A stretch of DNA of 64,000 bases from Lachnoanaerobaculum umeaense (GCF_003589745.1 NZ_CP032364.1:248001-312000); one strand, 5' to 3'. Shown: positions 1 through 10,360, counted from the first letter of the stretch. The notes: a model not told the origin generated them from the letters alone. Translations and numbers: made by a program.

Positions 1-1
1 A

Positions 2-148
2 TCAAAGGCAGGAGAATTCCTTATAGAAAAAATAACTGAAAAATTCGTATTCTATACACCAATTACAAAGACAAAGGCTGATATAGTACTGGCACAACTT
101 GGAAATGATGCCGGAATATATGGAGCTGCAAGACTGGTATTGGGTTAG
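2..148 (+). CDS. ROK-family sugar kinase (glucokinase-like), C-terminal end only
   Basis: The open frame entering from the left edge encodes 48 residues and a stop. It ends in NDAGIYGAARLVLG, which resembles the C-terminal helix of ROK-family glucokinases, where a glycine-alanine-rich segment follows an LGxDAG-type motif. ROK kinases phosphorylate glucose or N-acetyl sugars in the cytoplasm. The catalytic residues lie outside the window, so substrate cannot be inferred. It is followed by a hairpin, so it probably ends its transcript. The family call rests on a short tail only. Confidence 0.6.
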   Translation, partial: SKAGEFLIEKITEKFVFYTPITKTKADIVLAQLGNDAGIYGAARLVLG

Positions 149-157
149 ATTTAAAGT

Positions 158-193
158 GGCCGGATAGTAGGTGAATTTTACCGCTATCCGGTC
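158..193 (+). terminator. Stem-loop after the ROK gene
   Basis: GGCCGGATAG pairs with CTATCCGGTC, and an inner GGT/ACC extends the stem around a GAATTTT loop. The T-tract after it is poor (ATATTATTAT), so it may be a weak terminator. It sits 10 bp after the stop codon. Confidence 0.55.
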
Positions 194-230
194 ATATTAT
201 TATAAAAAATACTACATTTCTTAAAAAATA

Positions 231-259
231 TTTCCATATAAAAAACTTGTTTTTATAAT
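231..259 (+). promoter_or_regulatory. Possible sigma-A promoter for the lipoprotein gene
   Basis: TTTCCA, 17 bp, then a perfect TATAAT. The -35 matches consensus at only four of six positions. It lies about 75 bp before the ATG at 334. Confidence 0.4.
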
Positions 260-333
260 ATGGTGGTGATATAGTGTCAAATATTAGCAGATTAACTGAC
301 GCTAAGGAGTCTTTTGACTTAGGAGGAATAAGA

Positions 334-1020
334 ATGAAGAAAAGATTTTTAATAACAGTTTTAGGGTTAACAATTGGAAGTGCATTATTATTTAGTGCAT
401 GTGGATCAAAGAAAGAAACAGCAGAAACAACAGCACAGACAGTAGCAGAGAGCACTACTGCTAAGGCAGAAGAGAAGACAACTGCTACAGAGGCTCAGGC
501 ACCAAAGGTGGATATAAACTTTGAAATAGCAAATCATCTTGAGATGTCATATGCTGATATAGGTAATGCCTTTGGAGAGGCTACATCAGATGAGGTTAAC
601 TCAGAAAAGGGAGAAAGAACTGTAAAGTATGCAAATCCTGATAGAGAATTACATTACTATGATGATAAATCAGAAGGTTACACACTTTTCGGAGTCAGTG
701 CTAAGGCAGGAGATATTTTAAGTTTTGAAAAGGACAGTGTAAAGCTTAGCGATATTTTGGATCAGATGGAAGGTGAAGAGGGTAAAGGCCTTGAGTCAAA
801 TGAGGCATTTCTAACAGTTGGTGAAAAGGGTGATCACACTGTTGTATTTTTGTCAGAGGGATACTATTTTGTATTGTCAGTAGACAAGGATGATATGGTA
901 TCAAAGGACAGTGCAGCTGCTATACTGACAGAGGATGTAGTAGGAATTGATACAAGTGAAACTGAAACAAAAGCACCTTCAGAAATAAAGATACCTGAAA
1001 CTACAGCAGCAAAACAGTAA
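334..1020 (+). CDS. Secreted lipoprotein of unknown function
   Basis: The product has 228 residues. It opens with a lipoprotein signal peptide: MKKR, a hydrophobic stretch and LLFSAC, with the lipidated cysteine at residue 23. The ATG at 334 follows AGGAGG by 7 nt; the frame extends upstream to 274 but without a ribosome site. After the cysteine comes a Thr/Glu/Ala-rich linker (about 25-55), then an acidic folded region (about 60-205), then another Thr/Glu-rich tail. I do not recognise the core domain. It is probably anchored on the outer face of the membrane. It stands alone between two hairpins, so it looks monocistronic. Confidence 0.8.
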   Translation: MKKRFLITVLGLTIGSALLFSACGSKKETAETTAQTVAESTTAKAEEKTTATEAQAPKVDINFEIANHLEMSYADIGNAFGEATSDEVNSEKGERTVKYANPDRELHYYDDKSEGYTLFGVSAKAGDILSFEKDSVKLSDILDQMEGEEGKGLESNEAFLTVGEKGDHTVVFLSEGYYFVLSVDKDDMVSKDSAAAILTEDVVGIDTSETETKAPSEIKIPETTAAKQ

Positions 1021-1055
1021 AAAATCCTTAATTTAAATATATTATATAATAAAAG

Positions 1056-1090
1056 GTCGGATGAATAGCTGAACATTCATCCGACTTTTT
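1056..1090 (+). terminator. Rho-independent terminator of the lipoprotein gene
   Basis: An 11-bp perfect stem GTCGGATGAAT/ATTCATCCGAC with an 8-nt loop, followed by TTTTT. Confidence 0.9.
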
Positions 1091-1282
1091 GTTATGAAAA
1101 AGCAAGAATAATAAAATGCTCAAAATTAGATAATACTAACATATACTTATTAATAATTACTATACAAAAATTATAGAGCATGATATAATACACTATAAAA
1201 CATACTGACAAAATTAAGGCGAGTAGAATAATAGTATATATAATGAGCATAAAAAAACTTGTTTTTCAACTTATTGACTTAT

Positions 1283-1311
1283 TTGACAAAGTACTTATTA
1301 AATAATATTAT
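1283..1311 (+). promoter_or_regulatory. Likely sigma-A promoter of the surface-protein operon
   Basis: TTGACA, 17 bp, TATTAT. With a start near 1318 the mRNA would carry about 500 nt of untranslated leader before the ATG at 1823. No gene lies in the 1091-1822 gap. The rest of the gap is very AT-rich. Confidence 0.55.
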
Positions 1312-1341
1312 ATTAATATATTTATAACATAAGATTAATGT

Positions 1342-1516
1342 AGGCAGTTTATGCCTGGCAATAGAAGAGGTAGAGGTAGAGTTAGATATGAGGAGAAAGG
1401 AAATGTACATAAATCATCTGGTTAGATGTCCTTGTTAATTCACAGGGTGAAACGACCGGAAGAGGACTGACAGCAGTTTTACAATAATTGTAAAGGCTAT
1501 TTTTGAGCTGTTCGCA
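1342..1516 (+). other. Putative structured 5' leader RNA
   Basis: This part of the leader is richer in G and C than its surroundings and has several helices: AGGCA/TGCCT (1342-1356), GTCCT/AGGAC around 1428-1467, and ACAGC/GCTGT (1470-1511) enclosing TTTACAA/TTGTAAA (1478-1494). It matches no riboswitch class I can name. A 24-codon open frame starting at the ATG at 1351 has no ribosome-binding site and is probably chance. Confidence 0.35.
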
Positions 1517-1822
1517 AAAATATTACAATAAAATAGAAATTAAAGACTATTTAGTAAAGTTTCAGCTTTTACAAAACAATCATACGGTATAGATTTCTTT
1601 AATTATAACATATAACAATGAACTTGCGAAAATATATTGGGCAAATATTTTTGTGGGTTATTTTGTTTGTTTTAAAGAAATATATATAAATTTTTATGAC
1701 TGGGTATAAACAAACTGATTTGATGTTATACATTAAACAGTGATATGGGAGTAAGTATGTAGAACATAGTATAGGACCTTATACACCAGTATGCAGACGA
1801 TCACAATTAAGGAGGTAGTTTG

Positions 1823-3430
1823 ATGAAAAAAAGGAGCATGGTAAGTCGTGTAGGCTTACTAGCGGTTTCCGCTCTCTTCCTTTGGGCTTTTCCTTCAACT
1901 GCACATGCAGAAGGATGGGACAACTCAACAGGTGAGTGGAGATACCTGGATAGTGCTAACAACGCAGTATCAGATGTTTGGCGTAAGTCAGGTGATGCTT
2001 GGTATTATCTAGGTGATGATGGAAATATGGTAAGAGATTCATTACTTACCATAGGAGACGATGTTTTTTACCTAAATGCTGACGGAGTTATGGCGGCTGA
2101 TCGCTGGATACTCACAAAGGACGAGGACGACGAAGAAGGATGGTATTACTTCGGAGCTGACGGAAAAGCATATAGAGGTAAAGAGGGAAGACTATATACT
2201 CGTGAGGTTAATGGAAAGAGATATCTTTTTGATGAGAATGGAGTAATGCTTACAGGATTCTTTGATGCAGTGGGCAATGCAGTAGAGGACGACAATCCAT
2301 TCAAGACAGCGGTATATTACTTTGGTGCTGACGGAGCAATGTTCACTGATCAGTGGCTATTCTATTCACAAGTAGGAGAAAACCCGGGTTATTCAGAGCT
2401 TGGACAAAGAAACTATGCTGAATATGATGAGATGTGGTTATACTTTGGGGCTAATGGTAGAAAGTATGCTGCAAAGACTACAGATCAGTCTAAGCAAAGA
2501 GAGATAAACGGTAAGGCTTATCTCTTTGATGAGAACGGAGTTATGATACCTCAGCTTTCTGTAACTAATGCAAATATTAGAGCAACAGCAAGCAATGCTA
2601 AGGTAAAATATGGTTCACTTGATATAGACGGTGAGCTAAAAGATGACTATTGGACATTTACAGTGCCAAATGAGGAGATGAGCCAGGAAGACTACGATAC
2701 GGGCGAGCGTAGCTGGTTCAGAACAAAGAAAGACGGCAGTGTAATTAAGGACAGAATAGCTACAGTACTTGGAAGAAGATATGCCTTTGATGAAATAGGA
2801 CGTATGCAGACAGGTTTTGTGGTTATGTTGGAAGATGATACCTTCGGTATCAGATTTGATGTAGATGAGTGGAGCAAGGAAGATTTCCTTACAGATGCGA
2901 TAGACTCACCTATAGCTGCTATAGACAGAGGTAGCCTATATCTCTTTGGAACTGATGAGTTAAATGACGGTTCAATGATACTCGGAGAGGTTACAGTATC
3001 ACTTAGAGATACAAACGCCGTATTTGGTTTCAAGGATAATGGTAAGGCTATCGGAGCAAAGTGCACACTTGCAAAGAGTGATGGCAAGTTCTACTTCAAC
3101 GGTTTAAGACTTGATGCAGATGCAGATCTTAAATATGGTATCCTAAAAGATACAAGAACAGGTCATGGCGAATATGTAGTAGTCGGAACTGACGGAAAAG
3201 TAGTAAAAGGCACAAAGATTTTAAGAGACGGAGAGGGCAACTGGATAATAGTTGAAAACTCAAAGTTCGTAGCTAGAGTTAGTGATGGTGATAGACCAAG
3301 AAAGAAGAACGGAAGATTCTATCACTATGATTCAACAGCTGAGAAACATGAGAGATGGGGAGCAGAAATCACTTATGCTACAGATGGAGCATACAACTTA
3401 GATAGTGATTTTGTACTCTTCGATAGATAG
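1823..3430 (+). CDS. Secreted cell-wall-binding repeat protein (choline-binding type)
   Basis: 535 residues. The ATG at 1823 follows GGAGG; a TTG one codon earlier is less likely. A Sec signal peptide ends at AHA (about residue 29). Nearly the whole mature protein is aromatic cell-wall-binding repeats of the W-Y-Y-x-G/N-x-D/N-G-x-M type, for example WYYLGDDGNMV and YLFDENGVML. Such repeats bind choline or other wall glycopolymers in pneumococcal and clostridial proteins. No catalytic domain is visible, so it may be an adhesin or scaffold. It is 13 bp upstream of a giant surface protein and likely co-transcribed with it. The exact ligand is unknown. Confidence 0.8.
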   Translation: MKKRSMVSRVGLLAVSALFLWAFPSTAHAEGWDNSTGEWRYLDSANNAVSDVWRKSGDAWYYLGDDGNMVRDSLLTIGDDVFYLNADGVMAADRWILTKDEDDEEGWYYFGADGKAYRGKEGRLYTREVNGKRYLFDENGVMLTGFFDAVGNAVEDDNPFKTAVYYFGADGAMFTDQWLFYSQVGENPGYSELGQRNYAEYDEMWLYFGANGRKYAAKTTDQSKQREINGKAYLFDENGVMIPQLSVTNANIRATASNAKVKYGSLDIDGELKDDYWTFTVPNEEMSQEDYDTGERSWFRTKKDGSVIKDRIATVLGRRYAFDEIGRMQTGFVVMLEDDTFGIRFDVDEWSKEDFLTDAIDSPIAAIDRGSLYLFGTDELNDGSMILGEVTVSLRDTNAVFGFKDNGKAIGAKCTLAKSDGKFYFNGLRLDADADLKYGILKDTRTGHGEYVVVGTDGKVVKGTKILRDGEGNWIIVENSKFVARVSDGDRPRKKNGRFYHYDSTAEKHERWGAEITYATDGAYNLDSDFVLFDR

Positions 3431-3443
3431 TTAGAGGAGAGAT

Positions 3444-6400
3444 ATGAAGAAAAACAATTTAATAAGGAAGGTAAAACAAACAACCGCCGGGTTGCTTGCA
3501 GGAGCTATGGTCCTTACCGGAGCTCCTCTGGGTGGATTGACTGCTTGGGCGTCTTCAAGTGTCACAGGTCAGTCTGCGCCAATCTCTACAAGTTTAGAGA
3601 ATGATACCATGCTTATGGTTGGTAGACCGAATGATGGTTATGGAACAACGCATAACCATGAATATCCGGGAAATACGAGTAATGGTTACAATCAGTATGG
3701 AGCTACCTATGGTAATGGTACGACAACAGCATATAAGTATGGTTGGATAACCTCAGGTTCATCAGGATCGTTTGCAGGGTGGAAATGGGATATCGCTGGT
3801 TTGATTGATGATGTAACTTCAGAGCCTAGCAGTGAGGCTGATGAAGCATATGTTAAGTCATATCCGGGTGGACCGCTTTCGGTTACCTATCCATCAAGTA
3901 ATCCACAGGGGTTTAATACAGCTATTCATCTAGGGGCTGATACTATTAGTCTCAGTAATAAGATGAATATTGGTCAAAATAATATTAGTAGAGCAAATGC
4001 CACAGCAAGTCCGTTTTATCCCGCCTATGATGGAGAGGTGAAAAACGGTGAGGTTATAAAGGTATTTGATGGGCATACTGATATGAAGCTTGAGATTAGA
4101 CTTTCTGTCAAGCCTACTACTGACGGTAAATATATCTTAACAGAGTATACTGTTAAGAATACAAATATGAATCCGGCAGAAACAAATGCTAAGATAGTAG
4201 ATGCTGGTAGAACAGATGGTGGTAGAACAGTATGGTTTGCAGCAGGTACTGATATAATGATTGCACAGGATGACTATGCGGCAGTTTGGTCAACACCAAA
4301 GACCAATACAGGAAATAAAAATGAGGGTATACATGGCCAGGCTGATAATGGTGCTACATATACTCTTGGTTCATTTGATATGCTTACATATAGTCCACAA
4401 TATCCAAATCTTGGTATGCAAAAGAGAAATTCATCTGACCCAAGTGCCATTACTACATGGGTAGGACATTATGGAAGCTTTACGTCAAACTATGGAACAG
4501 ATTTGGTAGATACCTCATACATGCCGGGAGGTACATATGGAGCGACCGACTCAGGTCTTGCGTATTCATTGAAATTCGACCTTCTTCCGGGTGAAGAGAA
4601 GACAGGTGTTATAGCTTGGTCTATGAGAGGACCTACATACTATGTAGACCCGGTAAATGGTAATGACTCCAATAATGGATTTATGTCTAAACCGTTTAAG
4701 ACCATTGAGGCAGCGGTAGCCAAGATTGGAAGTAGAACTCCTAAAAAGACATATGTCTATATCATGAATGATACAGAGATTGACTCTACTATTACTATTC
4801 CGACAGGAAAGTCAATAACCTTTGGTACTACTGACTATGTACTTGATCCAACTACCAACTCAAAAGTAGCGGCATATCCGATAACAGTTGGTGCTGACGG
4901 TCAAAGAACCAATCAAAAGGTTATAAAGAGAGCAAATAACTTTACAGGTCCACTATTTAAGGTGGAACATGCAAACTCATCTATTTCATTTACAGATATA
5001 AAAGTAGATGGTAGAGGGGATGCAGTAAATAATATAACAGGCTCTTTAGTACTTGCAAAAGCCGGTACGGTAAATACTCTTACAGGTGCAGTACTTACAA
5101 ATAATAAGATAACACCGGTAGAACATGAGCAGTTTACAGATACTAATGGAAATGGAACATGGGATCCAACTGAGGAGTTTATAGATGCCAATGGAAATGG
5201 TGTTTGGGATGGTCCGGAGGCATTTGTAGATGCTAATGGAAATGGCAAGTATGATATCGGTGAAACATTTACAGATGCTAATAGAAATGGTATCTATGAT
5301 AAGTCAGCGAATGCTACTGTAGCAAGTGCTATACATTTGTTAAGTGGTTCTAAGTTAAATATGAATTATGGTACTATTACAGGTAATAAATCTTATATGG
5401 GTGGTGCTATTACAAAGAATACAGGCTCAGAAGTAAGTTTGTCAGGTGCCATAAATATTACAGGAAATGTTTCAGGTGCCGGTGGAGCATCTAACTTGAT
5501 GATTGATACTACCGGAAGCAAGGCTAAGGTTACTTCAAATCTTACATCTGCTTCAAGAATCGGTCTTTCATCACTTCAGTCTGTACCTCTTGCAGGTGTA
5601 ACAGTACTTGAGGCTGATAATGGAACCGGAGCTCCACTGCCATATAACTTAAATAACTTTAGTGCTGATAAGCAAGGTCAGGGTTCACTTTATGGAGATG
5701 CAGCCGGAGAGTTAGTAAATCTTAATGCAAGTGCAGTTACATATGTAGTAAGTCATGTTATGATGGATGGTTCTACAGTACCAGGTACATCTACAAGCAG
5801 CGTACTTACAACAGCGGGTGCACCTGTAGCTATAGCACCTATAAATAATAGTGCATACTTACATACAGTTTCATACACAGTACCGGGAAGTAGTCCGGCA
5901 CAGACACTTACAAGCCCTGAGGTTACACCGACAGGACATGGTCTTTCAGTAGATGCTGATGGAGTTTCAGGATATCTTCCTGGAAATGATATATCAGTTA
6001 TCTTTAGATATGTGAGAAATGAATCAGTAGCAAAGTTTGATCCGGCAGGAGGAGCACCTACTACCGTACCTGATATAGTTTCACCGGCAGGAGGAGCACC
6101 AACAGCTTCATTGCCATTAGTTTCAAGAACAGGTTATGATTTTGTTGGATGGTTCAAATATACAGATGCAAATAATAATAATAAATATGATACAGGTGAT
6201 ACAGTGCTTACAGCAAGTGCTACAGGAGAGACAGGATTAGATAATCCGGTAGTGACAGGAACTGTCAACTACTTTGCTAAGTGGACACCGTCAACTACAC
6301 CTTATAACTTTGATGTAGTTCATAAGAATTCATCAACTACAGTTCCTATTAGTTTTGCGACTAGTACAACACCGCATCCATACTTAGATCCTATATCAGC

Positions 6401-9400
6401 TTCACCGCTGACTATACCTGGATATGTATTGTACACAGCGGTTCAGACACCGGCTTCACCAAACTATTTTGATCCGGTAAATAACTACAATGGTACTATG
6501 TCAATAGGTGGTGCATCTGTAAAATATACATATAGAGTTGATCCAAGTGTAAGAAAGGCTTTCAAAGTTGAGCATATAGATACATCAACAGGTGCTGTAA
6601 TGCAGACAACTCAGGTCTATAGAGCGGCAGAGGCTGCTATATCAGCGGCACCACTTACAACTCTAGGATACAGTTTGACAAATGCACAGATCACAACAGG
6701 AAATACATCAACAGGTGCACATGTACTTACAGTAGCGGATATGCAGACAGCGGCTGGAGGAACAGTTGGCTTTAATGCAGATCAGAGCTTCACAGGCTAT
6801 ATGCCAAACCAGGATGTAACAATCCGTTATGAATATGCAAATACAACAGGATATTTTGCAGTTCAAAAGTTTGTAGATTCTACTACAAATGAAAGAATAG
6901 GAAATTTAAATCCTATATCATTTACAAATGCAGCAGCAATGAATATTCCATACACAGGTGTTTACGGATACCTTTATGGTTCAGCTACAGCAACACCGGC
7001 TGCAGGAACATTTGACGGGGCAGGAAACTTTACAGGAGTAATGCCATCAGCAAATGTAAACCTTGATTATATGTTGAATAGAGATCCGGCTTATTGGAAG
7101 ACAATGAGTTTTGCAGTTGCAAATGCACCATATAACTATGGTGTGGTACCATCAACTACATTCAGCTTCTTGAAGGATGATCATACAACAGCAGCAAGTG
7201 GAAATGCTTACACATTCCAAAAGATTACAGACCTTGGTGGAGTTCCAACTCCGGCAGCAAATCCAACACCATACTATAAGTTTGAAGGATGGTATTTGGA
7301 TGCAGCAGCAACAACACCTGTAACACCGGGAATGACATTTGATAATGATGTTACATTATATGCTAAGTTTGTTGAAGATCCGGCATATTGGATAGATATA
7401 AACTTTGCGGCAGGAGAACATGGAAGCATATCAGCACCATCAAGTCTTCATACATATTATGATAATAAATGGGGTAATATATTAGGATCTATCCCAACAC
7501 CAACACCTGAGCTTAACTATTTGTTCTTAGGCTGGAAGAATGGTACAAATGTAATAACAAATGGTTCATCACTTACAAATGGAGCTACATATACAGCTCA
7601 CTTTGGTAAAGACCCTAACACATGGGGAACAAACATGGGTTCAATCTCACCTGTAGGAAGAATTGGATCAAACGGTAGTGGTGAAATAGTAATAGAAGGT
7701 ACTACACCTGGAAATGTATATGTAATAAGTGATCCGGATGGAAATATTATTGCAGTAGTTCCTGGAGATGCAAATGGAAACAGAACAACTGTTCCAAATC
7801 TTACACCGGGAGCACATTATAATGTACAGGAGGGAACACCTGATACTCAGGCTACAGTAGGACAGCCTGTTTCAAGTATTACAGGTACATCTGTATCAAC
7901 TCCACAGGATGTATATATTCCAACAGTAGATAACAACTACAATATTGGATATGATCCTGAAAATGATGGAATGGCACAGATAGTTGTAAATCCGGCAGAT
8001 CCGGATGCAGACTATGCACTTATAGATGAGAATGGAAATGTAGTACAATATCCTGGAAGTGACAATGGATGGATGACTCCGGTAGGAAGCAATCCTTCAA
8101 CAGTAACTTTCAACAACTTGAATCCAAATGCAACATACACAGTAGTGGCAAGAAAGAAGGGCAACACAGCTATTCCTGATCCACTTACAAAGCTTCCTGA
8201 TGGAAATCAGATCATTGCAAATCCTGGTGATATGGCAGAAGCTGCAAAGTATGTTGTAGAAACCAGAGACGGAGATATAGTATCAGTAGGTACTACAAAT
8301 GTGGGAAGTGATACATATACAGATGCTAAGGCAGGAGAAAGCGTTGTTATACATGCAGATCCTATAAACTCAAATGGTAAGAACTTCCTATATTGGAAGG
8401 TATTAGCAGGTAGAGCTGTAGGAGTTAGCGGAAAGATAACTCAGGCTGACTATACATTTAACCTTTCTAATTCAAATATTGTTCTTAAGGCTGTATATGA
8501 GCCTACAAAGATAGCAGGAGATGATGCTAATGTAGAGGAAGATTTGAGAGGAAAAGCAGGAGTAGGAGAGTTTGGTCTTGAGCCATCTCAAATACCGGCA
8601 CTTGCAAATCAACTTACAACTCCGGCTGACAGAGCACTCAATACAGTTAATGGAGCAACAGTAGATTATAAAGTTATCTTTGATAAGAGAGATACAACAA
8701 GTGCAGAGTCAAATCTTGTAAAACCTGTTTCATACTCAGGTTCAACTCATCCGGGTGCGTATACAGCGGCGTACTCACTTGATATTAAGCTTGAGAGATA
8801 TGTAGATGGAAGAAGAGTTGATGCAGGAATAATGGCTACAGCATCAAATGCAACTGTAGATGTGATTGCACAGTTGCCGGCATCAGATGTAGATCAGTTA
8901 GACTATCAGTTATTTGATGTTACATCAGGAACACCTGTTGAGGCAACAATTACAACAGATGTAGCAAACAATGCCGGACTTGTGAAGTTCACAGGAAACC
9001 TATTACATACTTATGTTATGGTTTACTCAAAGGCATTCAAGGTTACATTTGTGGATAATAAGCCGGTACTTGATAATTTACACTTAAATGATACAAGTAG
9101 AAACTTCTACAAACAGTTTAAAGTTAGAAAGAAAGACTCAGTCGAGGATAGTGCTTACACAACAGATTATACTGTAGTAACTGACTATGCTCAAAATGAT
9201 GTAGCAAATGCACTTGTAACACCATTTGAAGATATTTATGGTGTACAGTATGACTATGTAAATTGGTCAAAGAAGGAAGATAAACTTTCTGTATTTGATA
9301 CTACAGATGAGTTGACAAAGAAGACTACTGTTTATGCATTCTATACTAACAATAAGAAGGAAGTAGCAGAGGCAAGAGTAGATCTTGATAAGACAATTGA

Positions 9401-10343
9401 CGAAGCAAGAATACTTACAGGTGATCCTTATCTTAAGGTTGCTGAGATTGCTGAAATCAACGAGGCTATTGCAAATGCAGTTGAGACACTTAGACAGGCT
9501 AGAGATCTTGTATCTCCTGATGGTAATACATATCTCAGACAGGCAAACTATGCAGAACTTCAGCAGGCAATAGATGCACTTAGAAGACTTATTGACAAGT
9601 ATTCAAAGATCGCTGCTGACAGAGCCGGGGATAGAAATAGAAGAACCGGTGGTGCCAGTGGTGGTGGTAACTCTTCAAGTGGTAGAGGAAGTAGACTTCT
9701 GACACCGGGAGAGAAGTCACAGCAGAGTACAGCTATCAATGAAAACAGTAATGTAAGAGCATTCGTACTTGGAGTAGACGGAAAATGGCAGACAAACCCT
9801 GTAACAGGTGGATGGTCATTCGTACTTAACGGAGGAACACCTCTTAATGATATGTGGGGTATGATTACTTTCAATGATGAAACCGGAAAGAAAGTATACC
9901 GCTGGTATTACTTTGATGCTCGCTCAACTATGGCAACAGGTTGGGTATATGACTCAAAGAATGGTAACTGGTATTATATGAATACTACAGCAGGTCCTGA
10001 TCTTGGACAGATGGTAAAGGGCTGGGTAAAAGATACCAATACAAATAAATGGTATTACATGAATGATAACACAGGTATTTTGAATACAGGATGGCATTTA
10101 GACAAGCAGGACGGTAAATGGTATTATCTCAACCAGAATGGTGAAATGCTTGTTGGATGGCATAATATTGATGGAAAGTGGTATTACTTCAATACCAACA
10201 CTCCACAAAATACCTATACATGGGATGCCAATGCTTTCAAGTGGAACTACTTGAACAATAGTGCCAGACCATATGGATCTATGTATGCCGGAGAGAAGAC
10301 TCCGGATGGCTATAGTGTAGATGCAAATGGTGCTTGGAACTAA
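3444..10343 (+). CDS. Giant multidomain surface protein with C-terminal cell-wall-binding repeats
   Basis: 2299 residues, with an AGAGGAG site just before the ATG. Visible parts, in order: a signal peptide (about 1-37); an N-terminal region of unknown fold; a segment near residue 400 starting YYVDPVNGNDSNNG, typical of right-handed beta-helix proteins; four acidic D-x-N-G-N-G repeats (about 564-620); InlB/Listeria-Bacteroides-type repeats with GYDFVGWFK and YFAKWT (from about 860); MucBP-like segments beginning FKVEHIDTSTG; Ig-like repeats; a helical FIVAR-like region (about 1974-2060); a Gly/Ser/Arg linker; and WYY-type wall-binding repeats (about 2110-2299). There is no LPxTG motif, so attachment is probably noncovalent. 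It shares its C-terminal architecture with the next gene. Adhesion is the likely role, by inference. Confidence 0.8.
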   Translation: MKKNNLIRKVKQTTAGLLAGAMVLTGAPLGGLTAWASSSVTGQSAPISTSLENDTMLMVGRPNDGYGTTHNHEYPGNTSNGYNQYGATYGNGTTTAYKYGWITSGSSGSFAGWKWDIAGLIDDVTSEPSSEADEAYVKSYPGGPLSVTYPSSNPQGFNTAIHLGADTISLSNKMNIGQNNISRANATASPFYPAYDGEVKNGEVIKVFDGHTDMKLEIRLSVKPTTDGKYILTEYTVKNTNMNPAETNAKIVDAGRTDGGRTVWFAAGTDIMIAQDDYAAVWSTPKTNTGNKNEGIHGQADNGATYTLGSFDMLTYSPQYPNLGMQKRNSSDPSAITTWVGHYGSFTSNYGTDLVDTSYMPGGTYGATDSGLAYSLKFDLLPGEEKTGVIAWSMRGPTYYVDPVNGNDSNNGFMSKPFKTIEAAVAKIGSRTPKKTYVYIMNDTEIDSTITIPTGKSITFGTTDYVLDPTTNSKVAAYPITVGADGQRTNQKVIKRANNFTGPLFKVEHANSSISFTDIKVDGRGDAVNNITGSLVLAKAGTVNTLTGAVLTNNKITPVEHEQFTDTNGNGTWDPTEEFIDANGNGVWDGPEAFVDANGNGKYDIGETFTDANRNGIYDKSANATVASAIHLLSGSKLNMNYGTITGNKSYMGGAITKNTGSEVSLSGAINITGNVSGAGGASNLMIDTTGSKAKVTSNLTSASRIGLSSLQSVPLAGVTVLEADNGTGAPLPYNLNNFSADKQGQGSLYGDAAGELVNLNASAVTYVVSHVMMDGSTVPGTSTSSVLTTAGAPVAIAPINNSAYLHTVSYTVPGSSPAQTLTSPEVTPTGHGLSVDADGVSGYLPGNDISVIFRYVRNESVAKFDPAGGAPTTVPDIVSPAGGAPTASLPLVSRTGYDFVGWFKYTDANNNNKYDTGDTVLTASATGETGLDNPVVTGTVNYFAKWTPSTTPYNFDVVHKNSSTTVPISFATSTTPHPYLDPISASPLTIPGYVLYTAVQTPASPNYFDPVNNYNGTMSIGGASVKYTYRVDPSVRKAFKVEHIDTSTGAVMQTTQVYRAAEAAISAAPLTTLGYSLTNAQITTGNTSTGAHVLTVADMQTAAGGTVGFNADQSFTGYMPNQDVTIRYEYANTTGYFAVQKFVDSTTNERIGNLNPISFTNAAAMNIPYTGVYGYLYGSATATPAAGTFDGAGNFTGVMPSANVNLDYMLNRDPAYWKTMSFAVANAPYNYGVVPSTTFSFLKDDHTTAASGNAYTFQKITDLGGVPTPAANPTPYYKFEGWYLDAAATTPVTPGMTFDNDVTLYAKFVEDPAYWIDINFAAGEHGSISAPSSLHTYYDNKWGNILGSIPTPTPELNYLFLGWKNGTNVITNGSSLTNGATYTAHFGKDPNTWGTNMGSISPVGRIGSNGSGEIVIEGTTPGNVYVISDPDGNIIAVVPGDANGNRTTVPNLTPGAHYNVQEGTPDTQATVGQPVSSITGTSVSTPQDVYIPTVDNNYNIGYDPENDGMAQIVVNPADPDADYALIDENGNVVQYPGSDNGWMTPVGSNPSTVTFNNLNPNATYTVVARKKGNTAIPDPLTKLPDGNQIIANPGDMAEAAKYVVETRDGDIVSVGTTNVGSDTYTDAKAGESVVIHADPINSNGKNFLYWKVLAGRAVGVSGKITQADYTFNLSNSNIVLKAVYEPTKIAGDDANVEEDLRGKAGVGEFGLEPSQIPALANQLTTPADRALNTVNGATVDYKVIFDKRDTTSAESNLVKPVSYSGSTHPGAYTAAYSLDIKLERYVDGRRVDAGIMATASNATVDVIAQLPASDVDQLDYQLFDVTSGTPVEATITTDVANNAGLVKFTGNLLHTYVMVYSKAFKVTFVDNKPVLDNLHLNDTSRNFYKQFKVRKKDSVEDSAYTTDYTVVTDYAQNDVANALVTPFEDIYGVQYDYVNWSKKEDKLSVFDTTDELTKKTTVYAFYTNNKKEVAEARVDLDKTIDEARILTGDPYLKVAEIAEINEAIANAVETLRQARDLVSPDGNTYLRQANYAELQQAIDALRRLIDKYSKIAADRAGDRNRRTGGASGGGNSSSGRGSRLLTPGEKSQQSTAINENSNVRAFVLGVDGKWQTNPVTGGWSFVLNGGTPLNDMWGMITFNDETGKKVYRWYYFDARSTMATGWVYDSKNGNWYYMNTTAGPDLGQMVKGWVKDTNTNKWYYMNDNTGILNTGWHLDKQDGKWYYLNQNGEMLVGWHNIDGKWYYFNTNTPQNTYTWDANAFKWNYLNNSARPYGSMYAGEKTPDGYSVDANGAWN
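5133..5302 (+). repeat. Four tandem 15-residue D-x-N-G-N-G (calcium-loop-like) repeats inside the giant surface protein
   Basis: Units of 45 bp encode FTDTNGNGTWDPTEE, FIDANGNGVWDGPEA, FVDANGNGKYDIGET and a final FTDANRNGIYD. The spacing of Asp/Asn/Gly resembles EF-hand-like or TSP3-type calcium loops. The fourth unit has Arg in place of Gly. Confidence 0.75.
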
Positions 10344-10360
10344 GTGACATAGGAGAAGAA

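Noticed and set aside
1351..1425. Short frame starting MPGNRRGRGRV in the surface operon leader
   Set aside because: No ribosome site and no known family; probably part of a structured leader.
4913..5248. Open frame on the minus strand within the giant surface gene
   Set aside because: It is the antisense shadow of the 45-bp repeats and has no ribosome site.
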